Shown here: piece after piece, positions 17,698 through 26,365 of the stretch
Numbering within the stretch: the stretch's first letter is position 1
Layout of the letters: every line of letters starts with the position of its first letter
Assembly (NCBI GenBank): GCA_017477505.1
Contig: JAFUVQ010000046.1
Coordinates: 1-64,000 of the forward strand
Reading direction: 5' to 3'
Length of the DNA: 64,000 nt
Source of the DNA: Eubacterium sp.
Lineage (GTDB): Bacteria; Bacillota; Clostridia; Lachnospirales; Lachnospiraceae
Program-made: the position numbers and the translations under genes
The notes under the pieces: generated by a model
What the model was told of the DNA's origin: nothing
Seen by the model: only the letters and a program-made list of their open reading frames with translations
Databases searched by the model: none

Positions 17698-17735
17698 AAA
17701 AGGACAGGCTGAAATGCCTGTCCTTCTTTTCTTTA
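17696..17735. terminator. Intrinsic terminator after clpX
   Basis: AGGACAGGC and GCCTGTCCT (17701-17709, 17716-17724) pair around TGAAAT and are followed by TCTTTTCTTT on the plus strand. A-rich sequence on the other side lets it also serve the convergent gene at 17751. Confidence 0.85.
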
Positions 17736-17750
17736 TATCCTAGCAGTTAC

Positions 17751-18155
17751 TTAGAAAGCGATCTCGCCGTTAACGCCATCAGCTGTGTAGTAAACCTTAC
17801 CATTCTCTGGCTGATAGTAAATGTTAAGTTCCTTAGCTGCCTTAGCAACTTCCTGAACCTTAGCTACGATAGCATCTGTTGTAACATTGTTTCCTGCATA
17901 CTGAATCTCAACAACAACCTTAGCTGCAGCTGCTGCCTTCTTTGCAGGAGCTTTCTTTGCTGGAGCCTTCTTAGCTGGCTCTGCCTTCTTAGCTTCTTCC
18001 TTCTTTGCTGGCTCTGCCTTCTTTGCCGGAGCCTTCTTTGCAGGTGCCTTCTTAGCAGGCTCTGCCTTCTTTACATCTTCTACCTTAACTTCTTCAGCCT
18101 TAACTGCTGCAGCCTTTGCTGCAAGTTCCTTAACACCTGTCTTCTTTACTGCCAT
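17751..18155 (-). CDS. Lysine/alanine-rich protein with DUF6465-like C-terminal domain
   Basis: 134 residues. Start ATG 18155, 8 bases after GGAGG; an upstream TTG in frame overlaps that site. Residues ~10-80 are Lys/Ala/Pro/Glu repeats of the histone H1 kind (PAKKAPAKKAPAKKAEPAKK). The last ~50 residues form a small alpha/beta domain (VVVEIQYAGNNVTTDAIV ... YYTADGVNGEIAF), which I recognise as the DUF6465 family of Lachnospiraceae. The basic tail suggests nucleic-acid binding, but no function is established. It has its own promoter (TTGCAA-17-TATCAT) and faces clpX tail to tail. Confidence 0.85.
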   Translation of the reverse strand: MAVKKTGVKELAAKAAAVKAEEVKVEDVKKAEPAKKAPAKKAPAKKAEPAKKEEAKKAEPAKKAPAKKAPAKKAAAAAKVVVEIQYAGNNVTTDAIVAKVQEVAKAAKELNIYYQPENGKVYYTADGVNGEIAF

Positions 18156-18233
18156 CTTGAATTCCTCCAAAATTTTAAAAAATGATTACAATAAATTACT
18201 AAAATGTTAACTAATTTCCGTTTACAATGAGTG

Positions 18234-18262
18234 ATGATACGACTTATTCACAAAAATTGCAA
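18234..18262 (-). promoter_or_regulatory. Promoter of the lysine-rich DUF6465-like gene
   Basis: Minus-strand -35 TTGCAA (18257-18262), 17-bp spacer, -10 TATCAT (18234-18239), about 80 bp before the start codon. Confidence 0.65.
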
Positions 18263-18335
18263 TGCTTTTTATGCAATTTCTACGTATTTACCACTTAATG
18301 CCTATCATGATACTAGTGTTTTGTGTACTTTACAT

Positions 18336-18371
18336 AACAAAACGAGGCGGTTCATATTATAAAAACCGCCC
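18336..18371 (-). terminator. Terminator of murF
   Basis: GGCGGTT and AACCGCC pair across an 11-base A/T loop and are followed on the minus strand by TCGTTTTGTT, directly after the murF stop. Confidence 0.75.
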
Positions 18372-18385
18372 CGTCATTATATTTA

Positions 18386-19774
18386 TTATTTTTTCAATGC
18401 TGCAACTATATCCTTAAATTTCATTCCGTTAGAAGCCTTAAAGAGAACCGTATCACCCTCTTTGAAAAAGTTCTTCAGAAAACCTATAGCCTCATCATTT
18501 GTTTCAAAATGAACAGCACCGATATCATTTGCATTTGATGCCTTAACAACATCACTGATGTTTTTGGAAAGCTTTCCGACCGTTACAAGATAATCAACGT
18601 CAGATGCAAGAACCGCACGTCCTACCTCGGCATGAAGAAGTTCCTCTTCTTCTCCGAGTTCAAGCATATCTCCCAGAACTGCAATCTTTCTGCCTTCACA
18701 ATCCACTTCTGAAAGCACATTCAGTTCTGCCTTCATAGAATCCGGACTTGCATTATATACATCATCGATAAATGTGACTCCTCCCGGAATCTCATATACC
18801 AGCTGCCTCTGTCCCTGGAATTCCTGAAGCTTTTTTGCCGCCTTATCAAGGTCATAACCCAGATACTCCGTAACTGCCATGGCTGCAACCGCATTCAGAA
18901 TCATATGGCTTCCGAGCATCTTGAGTTCCATCGGTTTTCTGATATCGCCATGAACATAAGTGAAACAGCTTTTGCCATCTTCAAAACGAATATCTTCAGC
19001 ATGATAATCAAGTCTTTCATCAAGCCCATAGAAGAAAGTCTTAACCTTAAGATTATCCTTCATGGCATAGAGTCTTTTGTCCATTCCATTCAGGAAAGCA
19101 ACTCCATTTTCATCCATCCTTGCCGTGATCTTAAGTTTCTCATCGCGGATGGTCTCTCGGGTCTTGAACTTTTCAAGATGGCAGGTTCCTATATTTGTAA
19201 CTACTGCAATATCAGGCTGTGACATTTCTGTTATCTCATCCATCTCACCGACTCTGTCGATACCATGTTCCAATACAGCAACTTCTGAAGGCTGATCCTC
19301 AAGCATTGAAAGCGTGATCGGTGTTCCGATCGCCGAATTATAGTTCTTCGGAGTTGCAAAGACAGGTACAGTTCCCGAGAGAGCCGCTGTTATCATTTCC
19401 CTTGTGGTAGTCTTACCGACACTTCCCGTTACTCCGACTACTTTCTTATCATAATGATTCCTGATATAAATACCCAGTTCCTGCAGCGCGCGTAATGTAC
19501 CCGGAACCAGTATAAGTGCGCATCTCTCCTTATATTCATCCTCAATATCCGCAAGAACGCTGTCCCTGTCAGTAAAGGAAGCTGAGGCATATTTCATTAC
19601 ATCGGGAATATACTTGTGGGGATCGACATTTTCTCCTTTGATAGGAACAAAAAGCATCCCCTCATTTGCCTCTCTGGAATCTATGGAAACCTTATCTACC
19701 ATGATTCCCGTATTTCCTGTAAGAAGCTTACCGCCTGTTATATTTAAAATCTCGCCTACGCTTAAAGCTTTCAT
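18386..19774 (-). CDS. murF: UDP-N-acetylmuramoyl-tripeptide--D-Ala-D-Ala ligase
   Basis: 462 residues. Last cytoplasmic amide ligase in making the UDP-MurNAc pentapeptide. It begins MKALSVGEILNITGGKLL; the Mur-type ATP loop is GVTGSVGKTTTREMI, then GTPITLS, VLEHGIDRVGEMDEI, TNIGTCHLEKF, and the C-terminal domain has FIDDVYNASPDSMKA and VLGDMLELGEEE. ATG 19774 is chosen because GAGGAGAACAG precedes it; the frame extends upstream without a ribosome binding site. The gene is isolated from other mur genes except murB 12 kb away. Confidence 0.96.
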   Translation of the reverse strand: MKALSVGEILNITGGKLLTGNTGIMVDKVSIDSREANEGMLFVPIKGENVDPHKYIPDVMKYASASFTDRDSVLADIEDEYKERCALILVPGTLRALQELGIYIRNHYDKKVVGVTGSVGKTTTREMITAALSGTVPVFATPKNYNSAIGTPITLSMLEDQPSEVAVLEHGIDRVGEMDEITEMSQPDIAVVTNIGTCHLEKFKTRETIRDEKLKITARMDENGVAFLNGMDKRLYAMKDNLKVKTFFYGLDERLDYHAEDIRFEDGKSCFTYVHGDIRKPMELKMLGSHMILNAVAAMAVTEYLGYDLDKAAKKLQEFQGQRQLVYEIPGGVTFIDDVYNASPDSMKAELNVLSEVDCEGRKIAVLGDMLELGEEEELLHAEVGRAVLASDVDYLVTVGKLSKNISDVVKASNANDIGAVHFETNDEAIGFLKNFFKEGDTVLFKASNGMKFKDIVAALKK

Positions 19775-19856
19775 CTGTTCTCCTCTCGCAGGGCAGCTTT
19801 GAACTATCACTCTGCTGTCCATGCATCATATCTTATTCGAATATACCGATTTTATA

Positions 19857-20408
19857 CTACCATCCTCGGTAAACTACTCCTGCAGCAACCTTATCCGCAG
19901 TTTCCTTATCCTTAAGTATCTCGATTATTGTCAGTGCGAAATCAACGCTTGTTGCAAGGCTGCGGCTGGTAATGAAATTGCCGTCAACTGCAACCGTAAC
20001 ATCGGGACCTGTCCACTCTGCACCAACAAGTCCTTCCTCAAGTCCAGGATAGCAGGTAGCTTTTTTGCCCTTGAGAAGTCCTATCTCACCATATACAGTA
20101 GGTGCTGCGCAGATTGCCGCAAGCCATCCGCCCTTTTCATTCTGGCGTGTGATCACTTCCTTAACGGCTGCGCTTGCCTTAAGATTATTTGTTCCTTTAA
20201 GACCACCCGGCAGTACTATCATCTCTGCATCCTCAGGCATATCCTTAAGAAGCATATCAGTCTTTATAGGTACGCTGTGTGAGCTGGTTACCATTATGTC
20301 ATCCGAGATTGAAACCATCTTTATGTCTATACGTGCGCGGCGCAGTAAGTCAACCACCATGATACCTTCAATTTCTTCAAATCCGTCTGCCATTAAAATA
20401 TAAACCAT
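19857..20408 (-). CDS. DJ-1/PfpI family protein
   Basis: 183 residues, start ATG 20408 after GGAGGAAATACAT. Class I glutamine-amidotransferase-like fold: YILMADGFEEIEGIMVVDLL, then IVLPGGLKGTNNL, and the nucleophile elbow AAICAAPTVYGE with the conserved Cys; SRSLATSVDFALTIIEIL closes the domain. Members act as protein or dicarbonyl deglycases, chaperones or redox sensors; which applies here is not visible. It is divergent from the CYTH gene. Confidence 0.9.
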   Translation of the reverse strand: MVYILMADGFEEIEGIMVVDLLRRARIDIKMVSISDDIMVTSSHSVPIKTDMLLKDMPEDAEMIVLPGGLKGTNNLKASAAVKEVITRQNEKGGWLAAICAAPTVYGEIGLLKGKKATCYPGLEEGLVGAEWTGPDVTVAVDGNFITSRSLATSVDFALTIIEILKDKETADKVAAGVVYRGW

Positions 20409-20442
20409 ATGTATTTCCTCCGTTATCATCAGTTATGACCAA

Positions 20443-20471
20443 TTGATATAAAACCTCAATAAGTATATAAT
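20443..20471 (+). promoter_or_regulatory. Promoter of the CYTH gene
   Basis: Plus-strand -35 TTGATA (20443-20448), 17-bp spacer, -10 TATAAT (20466-20471), about 57 bp before the CYTH start codon. Confidence 0.7.
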
Positions 20472-20527
20472 ATATACTGTTTTTATTCAATAATAACTAT
20501 ATTACGGAGATACGAGGTTTTAGCTGT

Positions 20528-21001
20528 ATGGAGATTGAAAGAAAGTTTCTTGTAAATGAGATTCCCGGGGACCTGAACAGATTTGAATATCATGAGCTGT
20601 CCCAGGGATATATTTCTACTTTTCCGGTTATAAGGATAAGACAGTGGGATGATGAGTATATCCTTACTGTAAAGAGTGGGGGACTCCTGGCAAGGGAGGA
20701 ATATGAGATTAATCTCAGCCGTGAGGAATTTGAGAACCTTCAGGGAAAAGTCAGCGGAAATATAATAAAAAAGACCCGGTATATCATCCCTATAGAGGAT
20801 ACCGGGCTTAAGGTCGAACTTGATATTTTCCATGGTGCATTTGAAGGTCTTGTTTACGCAGAGATTGAATTCCCGGACGTTGAAACTGCCGAAGCATTCA
20901 CTCCTCTTCCATATTTCGGACGCGAGGTTACCATGGAAGGCGGATATTCAAATGCTGCTCTTTCAGAAGCCGAAGACCCGGCCATATACCTGAAAAAATG
21001 A
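20528..21001 (+). CDS. CYTH-domain triphosphate tunnel metalloenzyme
   Basis: 157 residues. The defining MEIERKFLV sits at the very N-terminus, and charged pairs that line the tunnel are visible (VIRIRQWDDEYILTVKSGG, EEYEINLS, KKTRYIIP, KVELDIFHG, YAEIEFPD). Enzymes of this family hydrolyse inorganic triphosphate or thiamine triphosphate or make cAMP. The short size and absence of other domains favour a triphosphatase, but this cannot be settled by sequence. Own promoter; converges on the DUF1189-like gene, with the two stops 4 bp apart. Confidence 0.88.
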   Translation: MEIERKFLVNEIPGDLNRFEYHELSQGYISTFPVIRIRQWDDEYILTVKSGGLLAREEYEINLSREEFENLQGKVSGNIIKKTRYIIPIEDTGLKVELDIFHGAFEGLVYAEIEFPDVETAEAFTPLPYFGREVTMEGGYSNAALSEAEDPAIYLKK

Positions 21002-21005
21002 AACG

Positions 21006-21785
21006 CTACCTTTCTTCATTTTTTTCAGATCTGAAAGAAGCAAATATATATCTGTTAAATACCAAAAATCCTATAATGGTCATTATGAGCGACGGGATGA
21101 TATATCCTGTCGCTGTATTTATGCCTAAAAGAAGTATGGAAAGTGTATCGGCATAATAACACAGAAATACCACATCAAAGAATTTATAATCATATCCTGC
21201 AAGCCGTGTAAGCGGCCTTATGAGCAGCGAGAGCAAAAGGCATACCAGAAGATCATTTGCTCCGTTCACAGCAACACTGAGGGCAAACTGTATCGCCAGC
21301 GTTATATAGATCACCGGTATCAGCGTCACAAGCTGATCATTATCAAAACCTTCCGGGAGAATATCAGCTATCTTGAAACTGTATATCTTACGGGCAGTAT
21401 TATTCTGCACAAGTACCGAGCTGTAGACTTCACTTCCGAAGGTAAAATAGAGTTCATTTGTCCCCGAAAGCTCCTCGTCCGGTATATCTGCTTCTTCAGT
21501 ATCCACATAGAAATGAACTCCGCCTATGGCCAGGTCGAAATTATCCGATGCATTCAGTTTACCATCCTCGACCACAAATGACGGGATGCGTTCAGTGAAT
21601 AAACTCCTGAAACCTCCGAAGGCTGTTATAGCCGCAACGTTCGGCAGAAGTGTCGTCATTATGGATACTATTACCGATATGGTTATGATATAAATTATCT
21701 TTTTTGCGACCGAAGTCTTTGCCATCATCTCATGATACTTTGACGGTCTGGTCAGACTTATGGTCAGCTGTTCTAAAATACTCAA
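21006..21785 (-). CDS. DUF1189-like integral membrane protein
   Basis: 259 residues, start TTG 21785 seven bases after GGAGTAGT. One N-terminal membrane segment (~30-50) is followed by an external domain of ~110 residues (FVVEDGKLN ... FTFGSEVYSS) and four closely spaced membrane segments. This layout and the N-terminal phrase around SLTRPSKY resemble DUF1189/YesL-type proteins; function unknown. It lies 16 bp downstream of the HAD phosphatase and is probably the last gene of the riboflavin transcription unit. Confidence 0.65.
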   Translation of the reverse strand: MSILEQLTISLTRPSKYHEMMAKTSVAKKIIYIITISVIVSIMTTLLPNVAAITAFGGFRSLFTERIPSFVVEDGKLNASDNFDLAIGGVHFYVDTEEADIPDEELSGTNELYFTFGSEVYSSVLVQNNTARKIYSFKIADILPEGFDNDQLVTLIPVIYITLAIQFALSVAVNGANDLLVCLLLSLLIRPLTRLAGYDYKFFDVVFLCYYADTLSILLLGINTATGYIIPSLIMTIIGFLVFNRYIFASFRSEKNEER

Positions 21786-21801
21786 AATACTACTCCGTTC
21801 A

Positions 21802-22581
21802 TCAGATGAGCTTAAGCTTTATCAGTGCATTTCTTATCCCATCATGATTAATGTCATCCGTTACAAATGAAGCTATGCTCTTTAATTCATCCGTAGCATT
21901 ACCCATGGCGATTCCCGTTCCGGCCTTTTTCAGCATTTCAATATCATTGTTGCTGTCACCGAAGGCGATAACGTCCTCCACTCCGCAGCCGAAATAATCC
22001 ATCAGGAACTGCATACCTGATGCCTTGGAGAAACCGCGAGGCTCCATCTCATAGAAATCCCCTTCACGGTCTATAAGGGTAAAATGTTCCTTTGTGCCTT
22101 CCCTGAATGCAAGAACATCGCTCCTATTATTATACCATACGGTGAATTTGTCAAAGACAAAGTCGGGATCCTCTAAATCGGTTATGAGTTTTCTGCCGCT
22201 CCTCCTGAAATATTCTACAAGCGGGTTGTCATTATTTCCGGGAAGTTCCGCATCATAACAGGTATGATTCTTATGCTCAAAAAGGGCATACATATTACAT
22301 TTCCTGCAGAGAAGAGCTATATCGTGGCAGAGTTCTCGGGGAAGCGTTCTGTAAAGAAGTTCATTTCCCTCATAAATGATATGAGTCCCGCAGCCACATA
22401 CTATACCGCTGAAAACATCCGTAAAGATATAATCCTCAACATTGCTTCTGACGCGGCCTGTATTTATGAAAAGCTTATGCCCCTTTTCCTTTGTTTTTCT
22501 GAGGGCATCCTCTACTCCCGGAGGATATGCACCACCGGACGGAATAAGTGTTTCATCAATGTCAAAAAATAAAAGCTTCAT
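21802..22581 (-). CDS. HAD-superfamily hydrolase, Cof type
   Basis: 259 residues. Motif I LLFFDIDETLIP, motif II FINTGR, a C2-type cap, and the acidic motif IV VIAFGDSNNDIEMLKKAG followed by GIAMGNATDELK mark a Cof/YbiV-type sugar-phosphate or nucleotide phosphatase. ATG 22581 follows the ribH stop (TGATATG) with no separate strong ribosome binding site, suggesting coupled translation. Riboflavin synthesis needs a HAD phosphatase for the pyrimidine-phosphate step, so this gene behind ribH is a reasonable candidate; that assignment is inference. Confidence 0.88.
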   Translation of the reverse strand: MKLLFFDIDETLIPSGGAYPPGVEDALRKTKEKGHKLFINTGRVRSNVEDYIFTDVFSGIVCGCGTHIIYEGNELLYRTLPRELCHDIALLCRKCNMYALFEHKNHTCYDAELPGNNDNPLVEYFRRSGRKLITDLEDPDFVFDKFTVWYNNRSDVLAFREGTKEHFTLIDREGDFYEMEPRGFSKASGMQFLMDYFGCGVEDVIAFGDSNNDIEMLKKAGTGIAMGNATDELKSIASFVTDDINHDGIRNALIKLKLI

Positions 22582-22582
22582 A

Positions 22583-23047
22583 TCAGTCAAAATTCTTCAT
22601 AAGATTAACCATCTCGATTGCACCGAGTGCGCAGTCATAGCCCTTGTTGCCCGCCTTTGTACCTGCTCTTTCAACTGCCTGCTCGATATTATCAGTTGTA
22701 AGGATACCGAACATTACAGGAATCTCAGCCTCAAGTGATACAGCGGCAATACCCTTTGATACCTCGCTGCATACATAATCATAATGACTGGTTGCGCCTC
22801 TTATAACTGCTCCAAGGCAGATAACCGCGTCATACTTTCCTGACTTAGCCATCTTCTTTGCAATAAGTGGAATTTCAAATGCACCCGGTACCCAGGCTAT
22901 GTCGATATCATCTTCATTTACATCATGTCTTACCAGTCCGTCAACTGCTCCGCTCACGAGCTTTGAAACGATGAACTCGTTAAAACGCGCTGCAACTATG
23001 CCTACCTTGATTCCTTCTGAAACCACCTTACCTTCAATCTTGTTCAT
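22583..23047 (-). CDS. ribH: 6,7-dimethyl-8-ribityllumazine synthase
   Basis: 154 residues, standard length. It condenses the ribitylamino-pyrimidine with the butanone phosphate made by RibB. Motifs: [54 protein letters not shown] and GNKGYDCA. The start is ATG 23047 after GGAGGATTAAC. It lies 45 bp after ribBA in the ribD-ribE-ribBA-ribH order. Confidence 0.97.
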   Translation of the reverse strand: MNKIEGKVVSEGIKVGIVAARFNEFIVSKLVSGAVDGLVRHDVNEDDIDIAWVPGAFEIPLIAKKMAKSGKYDAVICLGAVIRGATSHYDYVCSEVSKGIAAVSLEAEIPVMFGILTTDNIEQAVERAGTKAGNKGYDCALGAIEMVNLMKNFD

Positions 23048-23092
23048 GTTAATCCTCCTAAAAAACTATTATCCGTTGTTATAATATAATCA

Positions 23093-24298
23093 TTACAGGT
23101 TACGCAGCATGTGTCCCATCTTTTCCTTCTTGGTCTGAAGATAGAAACGGTCATATACCGACGGTGCTATCTCCAGCGGAACACGCTCTACTATTTCAAG
23201 TCTATATCCCTTAAGTCCGTAAATCTTGTCAGGATTGTTCGTGAGAAGCCTCATCTTGCGGACTCCCATATCAACCAGAATCTGGGTTCCTATAGTATAA
23301 TCACGTGCATCCTCCGGGAAGCCCAGAGCCACATTTGCTTCTACTGTATCCATGCCTTTATCCTGAAGTGCATAGGCACGTATCTTGTTGATGAGACCGA
23401 TGCCCCTTCCTTCCTGACGCATGTAAAGAAGCACTCCTCTTCCTTCCTTGGCTATCATCTTCATGGCACTGTCAAGCTGCTCGCCGCAGTCGCAACGTGC
23501 CGATCCGAATGCATCGCCGGTAAGACACTCCGAATGCACTCTTACAAGTACAGGTTCGCCGTCAGATACATCACCCATGGTAAGCGCCACGTGATGCTCT
23601 CCATTTAACTTATTGATATAACCATGTATGGTGAACTCTCCGTATCTGGTTGGCAGCTTTGCCTGCTCCACATGCTCAACAAATACTTCATGCTCTTTTC
23701 TGTATCTTACAAGCTTTTCAACCGTTGAGATCAGAAGTCCATGCTCATGCGCGAATTCGATAAGATCGTCACGCCTTGCCATGGTTCCGTCGTCCTTCAT
23801 AATCTCGCAGCAGAGTCCGCACGGTCTGAGACCTGCCGCCTTCATGAGGTCAACAGTCGCTTCGGTATGTCCTCTTCTTTCGATGACTCCGCCACGTTTT
23901 GCTTCCAGCGGGAACATATGTCCCGGCCTTCTGAAATCCTCAGGCCTCGCATTCGGATCAACAAACATCCTTGCTGTAAAACCTCTTTCCTCGGCGCTTA
24001 TACCCGTGGTAGTCTTTACATGATCCACCGAAACACTGAAAGCCGTTGCATGATTATCCGTATTTACTATGCACATCTGCGGAAGATTCAGCCTGTCTGA
24101 ATATAAAGGATCCATAGGCATGCAGATAAGTCCTCTGGCATATTTAGCCATGAAGTTGACATTTTCTGTAGTAGCAAACTCAGCTGCAACTATAACGTCT
24201 CCCTCATTTTCTCTGGACTCGTCATCCATAATGACAACCGGCTTACCTTTACGGAGTTCCTCCAAAATTTCTTCAATTTCATTTAATACTATTTCCAT
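23093..24298 (-). CDS. ribBA: 3,4-dihydroxy-2-butanone-4-phosphate synthase / GTP cyclohydrolase II
   Basis: 401-residue fusion. Residues ~1-200 are RibB ([32 protein letters not shown]), and ~205-401 are RibA with the zinc-binding cysteines in [20 protein letters not shown] and the catalytic RQEGRGIGL. It supplies both pathway branches, from ribulose-5-phosphate and from GTP. ATG 24298 follows AGGACAGGAAA. It starts 17 bp after the ribE stop. Confidence 0.97.
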   Translation of the reverse strand: MEIVLNEIEEILEELRKGKPVVIMDDESRENEGDVIVAAEFATTENVNFMAKYARGLICMPMDPLYSDRLNLPQMCIVNTDNHATAFSVSVDHVKTTTGISAEERGFTARMFVDPNARPEDFRRPGHMFPLEAKRGGVIERRGHTEATVDLMKAAGLRPCGLCCEIMKDDGTMARRDDLIEFAHEHGLLISTVEKLVRYRKEHEVFVEHVEQAKLPTRYGEFTIHGYINKLNGEHHVALTMGDVSDGEPVLVRVHSECLTGDAFGSARCDCGEQLDSAMKMIAKEGRGVLLYMRQEGRGIGLINKIRAYALQDKGMDTVEANVALGFPEDARDYTIGTQILVDMGVRKMRLLTNNPDKIYGLKGYRLEIVERVPLEIAPSVYDRFYLQTKKEKMGHMLRNL

Positions 24299-24314
24299 TT
24301 TCCTGTCCTTTTTG

Positions 24315-24977
24315 TTATATAAAACCATTTTCAAAAAGCTTAGACTTCGTAAGTGATGAACTGCCGTTTCCCGTCTTCATTCCGTCACCGGAAAGTCCCA
24401 TCAGCTTCTCAACATACTTGCCTATTATATCATTTTCAAGATTCACCTTATCCCCGACCTTCTTCGAAGTAAGGTTAGTCTCGCTTGATGTATGCGGTAT
24501 GATGGAAACCTTGAAGCATTTTGAGTCGATATAAGCTACTGTGAGACTGATCCCGTCTATAGCTATACTTCCTTTTTCCACTATCAGATTCAGGATTGAT
24601 GGCGGAGCTTCAACAGTAACCCAGATTGCATTTCCCTCATTTACAAATGATGTGATGGTTCCTGTTCCGTCGATATGACCTGAAACTATGTGGCCGCCGA
24701 ACCTTCCGCCTGCCGCCATAGCCCGTTCAAGGTTGACCTCGCTTCCGGGCTTAAGGCTTCCAAGATTAGAACGCCTCAGAGTTTCTTCCATTACATCAGC
24801 TGTAAATGTATCGCCTTTAATCTCAGCCGCGGTAAGACATACGCCGTTCACCGCAATACTGTCACCGAGCTTCACATCATCCATGATGCCCTTTGCATTT
24901 ATCGTAAGCCTGCTTCCCTTGGCACCCTTTGCAACACTTACGATACTCCCTTTTGTTTCAATAATTCCCGTAAACAT
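24315..24977 (-). CDS. ribE: Riboflavin synthase alpha chain
   Basis: 220 residues made of two lumazine-binding barrels. The first starts [14 protein letters not shown] and has GVCLTAAEI; the second starts around [13 protein letters not shown] and has [10 protein letters not shown] and [10 protein letters not shown]. It dismutates two lumazines to riboflavin. The last ~20 residues ([19 protein letters not shown]) are a Ser/Gly-rich tail beyond the usual end. The start is ATG 24977 after GGAGGAACTT, 18 bp behind ribD. Confidence 0.96.
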   Translation of the reverse strand: MFTGIIETKGSIVSVAKGAKGSRLTINAKGIMDDVKLGDSIAVNGVCLTAAEIKGDTFTADVMEETLRRSNLGSLKPGSEVNLERAMAAGGRFGGHIVSGHIDGTGTITSFVNEGNAIWVTVEAPPSILNLIVEKGSIAIDGISLTVAYIDSKCFKVSIIPHTSSETNLTSKKVGDKVNLENDIIGKYVEKLMGLSGDGMKTGNGSSSLTKSKLFENGFI

Positions 24978-24995
24978 AAGTTCCTCCGGAATTCA

Positions 24996-26105
24996 TTATT
25001 CATTAACGGGAATATATCTTATATAAATATCATTCCCGATTTTTTCTATACTGTCCGCATAAAGCTTTGGCGAATCCTCCACAAGGCTTATGCCGTTTCC
25101 TCCTATAGGACCGGGAGCCGTAGCTCCTCCGAAAATCTTGGGGGCGATAAATGTGCGGACCTCATTTACAAAGCCGTCTCTCAGAATAGACCAGTTAAGT
25201 GTGCTTCCACCCTCAAGCAGGATACTGTCAATCTTAAGCTGCCCCAGTTCCTTCATCAGTACAGGAACCGAAAGCTCTCCGTCTGCCGCTTCGGGGATAT
25301 AGAGAATAGTTACACCGGCGCTGTGAAGTGCATTTATCTTGCCTTTTTCACTTTGTTTAGAGCTTTCAAGTGTTGCGATAACTGTCTTATACTTGTTGGC
25401 GGTAACAACTATATTTGACTCAAGAGGAATCCTGAGATTAGAATCACAGATTATCCTTACCGGATCCCTGCCCCCGTCCATACGGCAGTTAAGCATTGGA
25501 TTATCAGCCAGTACCGTACCGATACCACACATGATACCTGTAAATTCATTTCTCCATGAATGAACCATCTGCCTGCTCTCTTCACAGGAAATCCACTTAC
25601 TGTTTCCGTCTACGGTTGCAATCCTTCCATCGGCAGTCATGGCATATTTCATGACCGTATAAGGGAGACCCGTCGTAATATAATAGAAGAAGACACTGTT
25701 AATGGCGTCACACTCTTCTTTCATGAAATGAGGCATGACCTCTATTCCATGCTTCCTGAGTTCAAACATACCCTTTCCTGCAACCAGCGGATTGGGATCA
25801 TCCGAACCTATATAAACCCTCTTTATCTTATGCTCGATAATCGCTTCGACACACGGCGGCTGTTTACCGGTATGGCAGCAGGGTTCCAATGTCACATACA
25901 TTTCCGCTCCTTCCGCATCCTCGGTAAGATTTGCAAATGCATCCCTCTCCGCATGAAGGTCACCATACTTATGGTGATATCCCTCACCGATAATCCTGTC
26001 ATCCTTAACGATAACCGCACCTACAAGGGGATTCGGATTTACAGCACCGAGTCCCTTCTTTGCAAGTTCCAAAGCCCTTTCCATATATTTTCTGTCAAAT
26101 GCCAT
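24996..26105 (-). CDS. ribD: Bifunctional riboflavin deaminase / reductase RibD
   Basis: 369 residues. Residues ~1-145 are the zinc-dependent pyrimidine deaminase (YGDLHAERDAF and EPCCHTGKQPPC provide His/Glu and the two Cys). Residues ~148-367 are the NADPH-dependent reductase (VMKYAMTADGRIAT, GIGTVLADNPMLNCR, ILLEGGSTLNW). The start is ATG 26105 after AGAGGTTTAAT. It is the first gene behind the FMN riboswitch, so expression should fall when FMN is abundant. Confidence 0.97.
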   Translation of the reverse strand: MAFDRKYMERALELAKKGLGAVNPNPLVGAVIVKDDRIIGEGYHHKYGDLHAERDAFANLTEDAEGAEMYVTLEPCCHTGKQPPCVEAIIEHKIKRVYIGSDDPNPLVAGKGMFELRKHGIEVMPHFMKEECDAINSVFFYYITTGLPYTVMKYAMTADGRIATVDGNSKWISCEESRQMVHSWRNEFTGIMCGIGTVLADNPMLNCRMDGGRDPVRIICDSNLRIPLESNIVVTANKYKTVIATLESSKQSEKGKINALHSAGVTILYIPEAADGELSVPVLMKELGQLKIDSILLEGGSTLNWSILRDGFVNEVRTFIAPKIFGGATAPGPIGGNGISLVEDSPKLYADSIEKIGNDIYIRYIPVNE

Positions 26106-26180
26106 ATTAAACCTCTATTGTTCATAGTTTTTTAGTTAACAGATTTCTCATGTGTGTAGCAGCACGGAGAAATCGTCACT

Positions 26181-26210
26181 AAAATAGCCCCAGGACACCC
26201 CAGGGCTTAA
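26181..26210 (-). terminator. Expression-platform terminator of the FMN riboswitch
   Basis: On the minus strand AGCCC pairs with GGGCT, with an inner GG/CC pair, and is followed by ATTTTAG. It sits between the aptamer and ribD, the expected place for ligand-controlled termination. Confidence 0.6.
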
Positions 26211-26235
26211 ATATACATAGCGCCAGAAAAAATCT

Positions 26236-26343
26236 GTCGTTCTTCTCTCATCCAGACTTTACTGTCGGTTATGGAATCACACCATATCTGCCCGAAGGCT
26301 CGCGGACTTTACCGCCGGTCGGGAATCTCACCCTGCCCTGAAG
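26236..26343 (-). promoter_or_regulatory. FMN riboswitch (RFN element)
   Basis: The minus strand carries the classic RFN sequence blocks: AGGGCAGGGTGAGATTCCCG, ACCGGCGGTAAAGTCCGCGA, GCCTTCGGGCAGA, TGGTGTGATTCCA, and ACCGACAGTAAAGTCTGGAT followed by GAGAGAAG. The aptamer controls ribD-ribE-ribBA-ribH. Its 5' edge begins only about 22 bp after the stop codon of the Sel1-repeat gene. Confidence 0.96.
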
Positions 26344-26365
26344 AAATATCAAATTAGTAAAATCT

